DNA of 64,000 bases, taken from the NCBI RefSeq assembly GCF_900143095.1, contig NZ_FRDA01000017.1, positions 62,001 to 126,000 on the forward strand, written 5' to 3'. Shown here in pieces: positions 43,726-50,809 of this stretch (positions are counted from its first letter, which is position 1; each line of letters begins with the position of its first letter). The translations under genes were made by a program, and so were the position numbers. This DNA is from Pseudomonas asturiensis (GTDB lineage Bacteria; Pseudomonadota; Gammaproteobacteria; Pseudomonadales; Pseudomonadaceae). Under the pieces are notes generated by a model that ran no database searches, was not told the DNA's origin, and worked only from the letters and a program-made list of their open reading frames with translations.

Positions 43726-44358
43726 GTGACTGGCCTGTTCATTACCCTTGAAGGCCCGGAAGGGGCCGGAAAAAGCACTAACCGCGAGTACCTGGCAGCG
43801 CAGTTGCGCGCGCAGGGTGTCGACGTTTTGCTGACCCGCGAGCCAGGCGGCACACCGCTGGCTGAACGCATTCGCGAGCTGTTGCTGGCGCCCAGTGACG
43901 AAGCCATGTGCGCGGATACCGAGCTACTGTTGGTGTTCGCTGCGCGTGCCCAGCACCTGGCCGAGGTTATTCGCCCGGCGCTGGCGCAAGGTCAGGTGGT
44001 CCTTTGCGACCGCTTCACGGACGCCACCTACGCCTATCAGGGCGGCGGACGTGGCCTGTCCCAGGAACGCATTGCCGTGCTGGAGCAGTTCGTTCAGGCA
44101 GACCTGCGCCCGGACATGACGCTGGTGTTCGATCTGCCGGTTGAGGTCGGTCTTTCACGCGCCGCGGCGCGCGGCAGGCTGGATCGCTTCGAGCAGGAAG
44201 GCCGGGCATTTTTCGATGCGGTGCGCAGCACCTATCTGGCACGCGCTGCTGCGCAGCCGTCGCGTTATCAATTGGTGGATGCGGCGCAGAGCCTGGCACA
44301 GGTCCAGCTCGCGCTGGACGCCTTGCTGCCAAAACTGCTGGAATTGCGACGTGGCTGA
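43726..44358 (+). CDS. tmk: Thymidylate kinase
   Basis: A 210-residue dTMP kinase. P-loop EGPEGAGKST at 8-17, TREPGGTPLAERIRELLL near 38, DRFTDATYAYQGGGRGL near 93 and the LID Arg-rich stretch AAARGRLDRFEQEG near 146 (typical of the enterobacterial type). Start GTG 43726. It overlaps holB by eight bases. Confidence 0.96.
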   Translation: MTGLFITLEGPEGAGKSTNREYLAAQLRAQGVDVLLTREPGGTPLAERIRELLLAPSDEAMCADTELLLVFAARAQHLAEVIRPALAQGQVVLCDRFTDATYAYQGGGRGLSQERIAVLEQFVQADLRPDMTLVFDLPVEVGLSRAAARGRLDRFEQEGRAFFDAVRSTYLARAAAQPSRYQLVDAAQSLAQVQLALDALLPKLLELRRG

Positions 44359-45337
44359 GGCCTATCCCTGGCAACAGACGCTTTGGCAGCAGATGGCCGG
44401 ACGTGCTCAGCATGCGCATGCATACCTGTTGCATGGCCCGGCCGGTATCGGCAAGCGGGCTCTGGCCGAGCGGCTGATGGCCAGCCTGCTGTGTCAGCGG
44501 CTCGAAGGGCTGGATGCATGCGGAAGCTGCAAATCCTGTCTGCTGCTGGCCGCTGGCAGCCATCCCGATAATTACGTGCTGGAACCGGAAGAGGCCGACA
44601 AGCCGATCAAAGTCGATCAAGTGCGTGATCTGGTCAGTTTCGTCGTGCAGACTTCGCAGATGGGGGGACGCAAGGTGGTGCTCATCGAGCCGGTCGAGGC
44701 GATGAACATCAATGCGGCCAACGCTTTGCTCAAAAGCCTTGAAGAGCCGTCGGGCAATACCGTGCTGTTGCTGGTCAGCCATCAGCCCAGTCGGCTGTTG
44801 CCGACCGTCAAGAGCCGCTGTGTACAGCAAGTCTGTCCGTTGCCCGATGAGCGGATGAGTCTGGAATGGCTGAATACCGCGCTGCCTGATTGCTCCGGTC
44901 AGGAGCGCCTGGAATTGCTCACGCTGGCAGCCGGATCGCCTCTGGCTGCCGTTTCGCTGCATGCGCAAGGTGTCCGCGAGCAGCGAGCCCTGGTGGTAGA
45001 TGGCGTAAAGAAGCTGCTCAAGCAGCAGCAATCGCCGACCCAACTGGCGGAAGGCTGGAAGGACATTCCGTTATTGTTGCTTTTCGATTGGTTCTGCGAC
45101 TGGTCGCACCTGATCCTGCGTTATCAACTGACGGAAGATGAAGAGGGGCTCGGCCTGAGTGACATGCGCAAGGTCGTGCAATACCTGGCGCAAAAGTCCA
45201 CGCGTGGCAAAGTGCTGGATATTCAGGATTGGGTATTGGCTCAACGCCAGAAAGTCATGTCCAAGGCCAATCTCAATCGCGTGCTGTTGCTTGAAGCCCT
45301 GCTGGTTCAGTGGGCAGGGCTGCCCGGACAGGCGTAG
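44351..45337 (+). CDS. holB: DNA polymerase III subunit delta'
   Basis: A 328-residue clamp-loader subunit. It has a degenerate P-loop GPAGIGKRALAERL (typical for delta'), a zinc module with four cysteines (CQRL, CGSCKSC near 50-64), and ANALLKSLEEPSGNTVLLLV with the SRC motif TVKSRC. The GTG at 44351 is chosen because it starts VAEAYPWQQTLWQQMAG, as in other HolB; the frame is open much further upstream inside tmk. The operon tmk-holB-pilZ is conserved in pseudomonads. Confidence 0.95.
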   Translation: MAEAYPWQQTLWQQMAGRAQHAHAYLLHGPAGIGKRALAERLMASLLCQRLEGLDACGSCKSCLLLAAGSHPDNYVLEPEEADKPIKVDQVRDLVSFVVQTSQMGGRKVVLIEPVEAMNINAANALLKSLEEPSGNTVLLLVSHQPSRLLPTVKSRCVQQVCPLPDERMSLEWLNTALPDCSGQERLELLTLAAGSPLAAVSLHAQGVREQRALVVDGVKKLLKQQQSPTQLAEGWKDIPLLLLFDWFCDWSHLILRYQLTEDEEGLGLSDMRKVVQYLAQKSTRGKVLDIQDWVLAQRQKVMSKANLNRVLLLEALLVQWAGLPGQA

Positions 45338-45368
45338 ACTGCCGGTCATCAACCGTTGAGGTGTTGTC

Positions 45369-45725
45369 ATGAGTTCGCCGCTTAATACAGGTCCGCGTAA
45401 CGGCATTCTGTCCCTGACCATCAAGGACAAGTCCGTGCTGTATGCGGCCTACATGCCGTTTATCAGGAACGGCGGACTGTTCATTCCCACCAGCAAGAGT
45501 TACACGCTGGGCGATGAAGTGTTCATGCTGCTCAACCTGATGGATGAGGCCGAGAAGGTGCCCGTCACTGGCCGCGTGACCTGGATTACCCCCAAGGGCG
45601 CGCAGGGCAACCGCGCGGCGGGTGTCGGCGTGCAATTCAATGACGGTGACAACACGGCTCGCAACCTGATTGAAACCTATCTGGTCGGCGCTCTGAAGTC
45701 CGACCGTCCTACCCACACGATGTAG
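45369..45725 (+). CDS. pilZ: Type IV pilus assembly protein PilZ
   Basis: A 118-residue PilZ-domain protein needed for type IV pilus assembly. It contains GGLFIPTSKSYTLGDEVFML and VTGRVTWITPKGAQGNRAAGVGVQF. The RxxxR c-di-GMP motif is missing at the N-terminus, as in the true PilZ of P. aeruginosa, which does not bind the nucleotide but acts through FimX and PilB. The window also codes for FimV, another pilus factor. Confidence 0.96.
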   Translation: MSSPLNTGPRNGILSLTIKDKSVLYAAYMPFIRNGGLFIPTSKSYTLGDEVFMLLNLMDEAEKVPVTGRVTWITPKGAQGNRAAGVGVQFNDGDNTARNLIETYLVGALKSDRPTHTM

Positions 45726-45739
45726 TTGTTCTTTTGCCC

Positions 45740-46525
45740 ATGCTTGTAGATTCCCATTGTCACCTTGATCGTCTTGACCTCACCCAGCACGATGGCTCTC
45801 TGGATGCCGCCCTTGAGGCTGCGCGGGGCAGGGGCGTCGGGCATTTTCTGTGCATCGGCGTCAGCGCTGACAATGCGGGGGCCGTGAAGGCGCTGGCAGA
45901 GCGTTTTGACGATGTCGATTGCTCGGTCGGTATCCATCCGCTCGACCTGAAGCCTGGGGAAGCGCCGGCACTGGACTGGCTGCTGACCGAACTCGACCAT
46001 CCCCGAGTAGTGGCCATCGGCGAAACCGGTCTGGATTATCACTACGAGCCGGAAGCTGCCGAGTTGCAGCAGGCGTCGTTCCGCCTGCATCTCCAGGCCG
46101 CTGCCACGACCGGCAAGCCGGTTATCGTGCATACCCGAGGCGCGCGCGCCGACACCCTTGATCTTCTTCGCGAAGCGGCGCTGCCGCAGGCTGGCGTCCT
46201 GCATTGCTTCACCGAAGATTGGGACATGGCCAGGGCGGCGCTGGATCTGGGCTTCTATATCTCGCTATCCGGGATCGTGACGTTCCGCAATGCCGACGCA
46301 CTGCGTGATGTCGCACGCCAGGTGCCTGCCGACCGGTTGCTGGTCGAGACTGACTCCCCGTACCTCGCCCCGATCCCTTACCGAGGCAAGCCGAACCTGC
46401 CGCAGTATGTGCGTGAAGTCGCGGAGTTTCTGGCCATGCTTCGCGGTGAGTCCTACGAACGCTTTGCCGAGCAGACGACCGAAAACTTCGCTCGCCTGTT
46501 CCCGCTGGCGCATCTGCGCCGCTGA
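45740..46525 (+). CDS. ycfH: TatD-family metal-dependent hydrolase (YcfH-like)
   Basis: A 261-residue TatD DNase-family protein. Metal ligands: DSHCHLDRLD at residue 4, IGETGLDYHYE near 94 and IVHTRGARADTL near 130, HCFTEDW near 157, and LLVETDSPYLAPIPYRGKPN near 208. The ATG at 45740 lies after an in-frame TTG. The gene follows pilZ by 14 bases, as in PAO1 (PA2959). Confidence 0.94.
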   Translation: MLVDSHCHLDRLDLTQHDGSLDAALEAARGRGVGHFLCIGVSADNAGAVKALAERFDDVDCSVGIHPLDLKPGEAPALDWLLTELDHPRVVAIGETGLDYHYEPEAAELQQASFRLHLQAAATTGKPVIVHTRGARADTLDLLREAALPQAGVLHCFTEDWDMARAALDLGFYISLSGIVTFRNADALRDVARQVPADRLLVETDSPYLAPIPYRGKPNLPQYVREVAEFLAMLRGESYERFAEQTTENFARLFPLAHLRR

Positions 46526-46546
46526 GCGGATGGTCAAATCGCAGGC

Positions 46547-46664
46547 AAAAAAAACCCGGATTCTGGGGGGGTGAAGCCGGGTTAAGACCATTAGGAGTAA
46601 AACAAAGGCACGCTGTCCTTTGGCGCCTTTACTGGCGAACCACTTGGGGGAATGGCGCGCCAAC
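46547..46664 (-). ncRNA. rgsA: Small regulatory RNA, RgsA (P16) by position and terminator
   Basis: On the minus strand AACCCGG/CCGGGTT (46583-46577 and 46559-46553) forms a terminator with a loop of 17 bases containing a run of seven C, ending in eight T. The gap behind tatD is where RgsA lies in PAO1 (PA2958.1, from memory). RgsA is about 120 nt and depends on RpoS. A start near 46664 fits a -10-like CAATAAT at 46677-46671; a CGATACT at 46688-46682 may be a sigmaS alternative. The identity should be checked against Rfam. Confidence 0.72.
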
Positions 46665-46823
46665 GGTCTAATTATTGACCAGTATCGAGGGGCGTCCAGC
46701 GGCAATTGTTCATTTTTTAAACAATTTTGGAATACTAAACCGGTTCTTGAGCACTCAATAGGCGTTCGCGCATGAGTTCGAGCCGATGTTCATGGCGTTC
46801 GTTGTGTGGGGCAGGGTGAGCCG

Positions 46824-47513
46824 ATGGCTTTGGCTGCCAGACGGTCTGTCCGAGGGTGTGGCGTGGGTTTTTCCAACGGTTTTTTATTGAGTCTGTCGTT
46901 GTGCCTGGACATTGGCCTGGCGAACATCGCGATGATTACGCTTTCCATGCAGCGCGGCTTTTCCAGAGGGCTGTGGCTGGGGTTGGGCACCTGTGTGGGC
47001 GATCTGGCCTATGCGGTACTGGCCATGTTGGGCATGGCCGTGCTGCTGCAATACGAGGTGGTTCGCTACGTTCTATGGCTGGGCGGTACGGCGGTGCTGG
47101 CGTGGTTCTGTTTCAGAATGGTCATGAGCGCCGTCACGGTCAGCACGGGCGTTGAAAGCCAGAACGTGCAATGGGGCAACACCAATGGCGCGCTGTTCTT
47201 TCGCGGCATTTTTCTGGCCATGTCGTCGCCCAGCGCCATCCTCTGGTTTGCGGCGGTAGGGGGTGCACTTATTGCGCGGCAAGGTTCGGACCTGGCCAGT
47301 GCTTCGGTGTTTCTCGCAGGTTTCGTGGCGGCAGGCGTGGTCTGGTCAATTACGCTCTGCGCGCTGGCGCATCAGGGTGGACGCCTGATGGGCGAACGCA
47401 TGCTGAGAATGTCTTATATTGCGTCGGCACTGATATTTGCCTATTTCACGCTCTATGTCGTGATTACCGGCTACCTGGAGTTTGTCGGTCCTGTGCCCGG
47501 CATCAGCCACTAA
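46824..47513 (+). CDS. LysE/RhtB-family exporter
   Basis: A 229-residue membrane protein with six hydrophobic segments and the LysE family layout: FLLSLSLCLDIGLANIAMIT near 18, GLWLGLGTCVGDLAYAVLAMLG, and AMSSPSAILWFAAVGGALIA near 140. Family members export amino acids or related compounds; the substrate is unknown. ATG 46824 has a GGGTGAG upstream. GTG 46863 (MGFSNGFLL) is an equally plausible start and closer to homologues. The TetR gene follows on the same strand after 154 bases. Confidence 0.82.
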   Translation: MALAARRSVRGCGVGFSNGFLLSLSLCLDIGLANIAMITLSMQRGFSRGLWLGLGTCVGDLAYAVLAMLGMAVLLQYEVVRYVLWLGGTAVLAWFCFRMVMSAVTVSTGVESQNVQWGNTNGALFFRGIFLAMSSPSAILWFAAVGGALIARQGSDLASASVFLAGFVAAGVVWSITLCALAHQGGRLMGERMLRMSYIASALIFAYFTLYVVITGYLEFVGPVPGISH

Positions 47514-47667
47514 ATAACCGAGTCACGGGCACAACGTTGCCTTGGTGTGATTTGCGAATGATGCGCTGAATTGTTCATTTCCCTCTATATGGTCGGATGA
47601 TCCGTGCAATTTAGCGCCAATTGGGCATAATACGCGGCTTCGATTTCGATTCCTGACAGACCTTTTT

Positions 47668-48330
47668 ATGCAAAAAGAACCTCGTAAGGTCCGTGAGTTT
47701 CGCCGCCGTGAGCAGGAAATTCTCGACACCGCGCTAAAACTGTTCCTCGAGCAGGGCGAAGACAGCGTCACGGTCGAGATGATCGCGGATGCCGTTGGCA
47801 TCGGCAAAGGCACGATCTATAAGCACTTCAAGTCCAAGGCGGAGATCTATCTGCGCCTGATGCTCGATTACGAGCGGGATCTGAACGAGCTGCTGCACTC
47901 GGCCGATGTCGACAAGGACAAGGAGGCGCTGTCACGTGCCTACTTTGAGTTCCGCATGCGCGACCCTCAGCGTTATCGCCTTTTTGATCGCCTCGAAGAA
48001 AAGGTGGTCAAGGGCAATCAGGTGCCTGAGCTGGTCGAAGAATTGCACAAGATCCGCGCATCGAACTTCGAGCACCTGACGCTGCTGATCAAGGGCCGCA
48101 TCACCGAAGGCAAGCTGGAAGACGTCCCGCCTTACTACCACTACTGCGCAGCCTGGGCGCTGGTGCATGGCGCTGTCGCGCTGTATCACTCGCCGTTCTG
48201 GAGCAATGTGCTGGAAGATCAGGAAGGCTTCTTCCACTTCCTCATGGACATCGGCGTGCGCATGGGCAACAAGCGCAAGCGCGACGGGGATGTGCCTCAC
48301 GAACCCAGGCCTGATCCGGTCGAATCCTGA
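47668..48330 (+). CDS. TetR/AcrR-family transcriptional regulator
   Basis: A 220-residue regulator with an N-terminal helix-turn-helix: EMIADAVGIGKGTIYKHFKSKAEIY near residue 37. The ligand domain holds LSRAYFEFRMRDPQRYRLF and a CAAWALVHGAVALYHSPFW block. The tail is short and charged (KRKRDGDVPHEP). A close homologue sits here in other pseudomonads, next to the DUF4823 gene. Target and ligand are unknown; no palindrome that could be its operator was clear. CATAAT about 35 bases upstream may be the -10. Confidence 0.9.
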   Translation: MQKEPRKVREFRRREQEILDTALKLFLEQGEDSVTVEMIADAVGIGKGTIYKHFKSKAEIYLRLMLDYERDLNELLHSADVDKDKEALSRAYFEFRMRDPQRYRLFDRLEEKVVKGNQVPELVEELHKIRASNFEHLTLLIKGRITEGKLEDVPPYYHYCAAWALVHGAVALYHSPFWSNVLEDQEGFFHFLMDIGVRMGNKRKRDGDVPHEPRPDPVES

Positions 48331-48430
48331 CCCGGTAGATCAAGACTCGCCGCGCACTTGAGCAGAGATGGCGCGGAAGCTGCATCCGACGACCATTCGC
48401 CGGTTTTCCGTCACCGGCACTTGGGAGGGG

Positions 48431-49036
48431 ATGATGCGTAGCCTGTTTCTGCTGCTGACGTTTTTGGCGTTGAGCGGTTGTATGAAAGTCAGCGACATGG
48501 GAAATGGCGTTCGCGAGCAGTTCAGCGATGCTGGCCTGCTTGATCACAGTGAAACCCGTCGCATTGCCAACTGGCGCGTGCAACCCGACTCCTTCATCTA
48601 TATTGCTCAGGGTGCCTTCGTGCCGCCCGGCAACGCTTATCCGCGGCCCAACGTTGTGGCTGAAGAAGCGTTCAAGGGCTTCATCGAATACTTTCCCATG
48701 GTCCGTCGCGCGCCTGCGCCCCTTGGCCTTGACGAAGCGATGATCGAGGCCCGAAGTGCCGGCGCGCACTACCTGCTGTACACCCGCTTTGCCAAGGCCG
48801 ATGACCGTATAGGGAATGGCGATCAGTGGTCGGATCAGGAAGCGGTGGACCGTCTGGGCGTAGACTCGGGCGTCATTCAGCTCATGCTGATCGAGACCAG
48901 CACCCGCTACCTGATCGACAGCGCCCGTATTCGCAGCCGTGGCGGATTGCTGACGCTCTATGACACCAGTCCCGAAGATTTGCTAGGTCCGCCCCTTGAA
49001 GACTACGCTCGTACCTTGTTGGGTGTTGAGCGCTAG
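48431..49036 (+). CDS. DUF4823 lipoprotein
   Basis: A 201-residue lipoprotein with a hydrophobic signal and lipobox LALSGC near residue 14-19. The mature part has conserved DUF4823 blocks: EEAFKGFIEYFPMV, AHYLLYTRFAKADDR, QLMLIETSTRYLIDSARIRS. GGGAGGGG lies before the ATG pair at 48431/48434. Function unknown. The DUF1285 gene follows after nine bases, so the two are likely co-transcribed. Confidence 0.88.
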   Translation: MMRSLFLLLTFLALSGCMKVSDMGNGVREQFSDAGLLDHSETRRIANWRVQPDSFIYIAQGAFVPPGNAYPRPNVVAEEAFKGFIEYFPMVRRAPAPLGLDEAMIEARSAGAHYLLYTRFAKADDRIGNGDQWSDQEAVDRLGVDSGVIQLMLIETSTRYLIDSARIRSRGGLLTLYDTSPEDLLGPPLEDYARTLLGVER

Positions 49037-49044
49037 GAGTAAGC

Positions 49045-49605
49045 ATGACCGATTCAGGCAAGGCCAACGATCTGTTTGCGCAGATCCCCAAGAGCAAAGG
49101 CTTGCCGCCTGTTCATCTCTGGAATCCCGATTTTTGCGGCGATATCGATATGCGTATCGCCCGCGACGGCACCTGGTACTACCAGGGCACGCCGATCGGG
49201 CGCAAGCCGATGGTGCGGCTGTTCTCGACCATCCTGCGCCGTGACGGCGACGATTACTTCCTCATCACGCCAGTCGAGAAGGTCGGCATCAAGGTCGATG
49301 ACGCGCCTTTTATCGCTGTGGTGCTGCATGTGACAGGCGAGGGCGAGACGCAGGTCCTGCGCTTTGTGACCAATGTCGAGGATGAAGCCCAGGCCGGTGT
49401 CGATCACCCGTTGCGGGTCCTGATTGATCCAGAGACGCAGGAACCCGCCCCTTACATTCATGTGCGCAGCAACCTTGAGGCGCTGATTCATCGCAATGTG
49501 TTCTATCAGTTGGTGGAGCTGGCGGTCAGCCGTGAAATCGACGGACAGCGCTGGTTGGGTGTGTGGAGTGATGGCGTGTTTTTCCCGATTGGGCTGGAGC
49601 CCTGA
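49045..49605 (+). CDS. DUF1285 family protein
   Basis: A 186-residue soluble protein of DUF1285. Family blocks: PPVHLWNPDFCGDIDMRIARDGTWYYQGTPIGR near 20-50, VEKVGIKVDDAPFIAV near 82, and SREIDGQRWLGVWSDG at the end. Structures of this family show two beta barrels but no known activity. Probably operonic with the preceding lipoprotein. Confidence 0.9.
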   Translation: MTDSGKANDLFAQIPKSKGLPPVHLWNPDFCGDIDMRIARDGTWYYQGTPIGRKPMVRLFSTILRRDGDDYFLITPVEKVGIKVDDAPFIAVVLHVTGEGETQVLRFVTNVEDEAQAGVDHPLRVLIDPETQEPAPYIHVRSNLEALIHRNVFYQLVELAVSREIDGQRWLGVWSDGVFFPIGLEP

Positions 49606-49631
49606 GGCGCTTGAGTATCCGATGGGGTCAA

Positions 49632-49660
49632 TTGCCTGTCGGCAGTTCGGCGGTTAAAGT
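49632..49660 (+). promoter_or_regulatory. Predicted sigma70 promoter of the asd-like gene
   Basis: TTGCCT (49632-49637), a 17-base spacer and TAAAGT (49655-49660), 31 bases before the ATG at 49691. Confidence 0.6.
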
Positions 49661-49690
49661 GCCGCTCCCTGATTTTCCTGAGGTTTTTGC

Positions 49691-50701
49691 ATGAGTCAGT
49701 CCTTTGATATCGCCGTCGTCGGCGCAACCGGTACTGTCGGCGAAACCATTGTCCAGATACTGGAGGAGCGAGACTTTCCGGTAGGCGATCTGCATCTGTT
49801 GGCCAGTATCGAATCGGCAGGCCATTCGGTGCCTTTTCGCGGCAAGAACGTGCGCGTGCGCGAGGTTGATACATTCGACTTCGGCAAGGTCCTGCTCGCG
49901 TTCTTTGCAGCCGGCCCTGCCATCAGTCGCAGCCATGTCGAAAAGGCGGTAGCGGCTGGCTGCCTGGTCATCGACCTGTCTGGCGCGCTGCCTGCTTCGC
50001 AGGCACCGAATGTGGTGCCGGAAATCAACGCGGCGTTGCTGACGTCGGGCGGATCGTCGCGTCTGGTCTCCAGCCCCAGCGCATCGGCCACGGCCGTCGC
50101 CCTGGTTCTGGCGCCGCTGCGCGAATTGCTCGACATGCGCAGCATTTCGGTCACCGCGTGCCTGGCGGTTTCGGCCCAGGGGCGTGAAGGTGTCAGCGAA
50201 CTGGCGCGTCAGACCACCGAGCTGCTTAATGTACGTCCACTGGAAACACGCTTCTTCGACCGTCAGATGGCGTTCAACCTGTTGGCGCAGGTGGGTACGC
50301 CCGATGATTCAGGGCATGTACCGCTGGAGAAACGTCTGGTTGAAGAGTTGCGCGAACTGCTGGCCCTGCCATCGCTCAAAGTGTCTGCTACTTGCATTCA
50401 AGTGCCGGTATTTTTCGGTGACAGCTTCACCGTATCGATTCAAACGGCTGCGCCGGTCGATCTGGCTGCGGTGAATGCAGCACTCGAATCAGCGGCGGGC
50501 ATCGAGCTTGTCGATGCCGGAGATTATCCGACGCCTGTGGGCGATGCGGTCGGTCAGGACGTAGTTTATGTAGGGCGTGTGCGAGCCGGTATAAACGACA
50601 GTGAGCAACTTAATCTGTGGATGACTTCGGATAATGTTCGCAAAGGCGCAGCGCTCAACGCTGTGCAGGTTGGCGAATTGTTGATAAAAGACGATGTGTA
50701 A
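49691..50701 (+). CDS. usg: Aspartate-semialdehyde dehydrogenase-like protein (USG-1 type), catalytic Cys missing
   Basis: A 336-residue paralogue of Asd. The NADP-binding start is intact (IAVVGATGTVGETIVQILEE). At the place of the catalytic NPNCST motif it has SSPSASAT (127-134), with Ala131 where the nucleophilic Cys should be. The dimerisation half has MAFNLLAQVGTP and ATCIQVPVFFGDSFTV. USG-1 proteins are known to lack Asd activity; databases often still call them Asd. The gene precedes fimV, as in PAO1 (PA3116-PA3115), and probably has a different or structural role. Confidence 0.88.
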   Translation: MSQSFDIAVVGATGTVGETIVQILEERDFPVGDLHLLASIESAGHSVPFRGKNVRVREVDTFDFGKVLLAFFAAGPAISRSHVEKAVAAGCLVIDLSGALPASQAPNVVPEINAALLTSGGSSRLVSSPSASATAVALVLAPLRELLDMRSISVTACLAVSAQGREGVSELARQTTELLNVRPLETRFFDRQMAFNLLAQVGTPDDSGHVPLEKRLVEELRELLALPSLKVSATCIQVPVFFGDSFTVSIQTAAPVDLAAVNAALESAAGIELVDAGDYPTPVGDAVGQDVVYVGRVRAGINDSEQLNLWMTSDNVRKGAALNAVQVGELLIKDDV

Positions 50702-50809
50702 AAGATACTTGGCAACAATTTGAATAATTGTTCCAGCGGCGACACGCCTTACACCCAACGCAGGACTACCTCTCCAGACAATGGAGAATCTTTAAACAAG
50801 GGATGGGCT

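Noticed and set aside
44141..44350. N-terminal extension of holB into tmk
   Set aside because: The extension overlaps the tmk coding region in another frame; HolB homologues start at the GTG at 44351.
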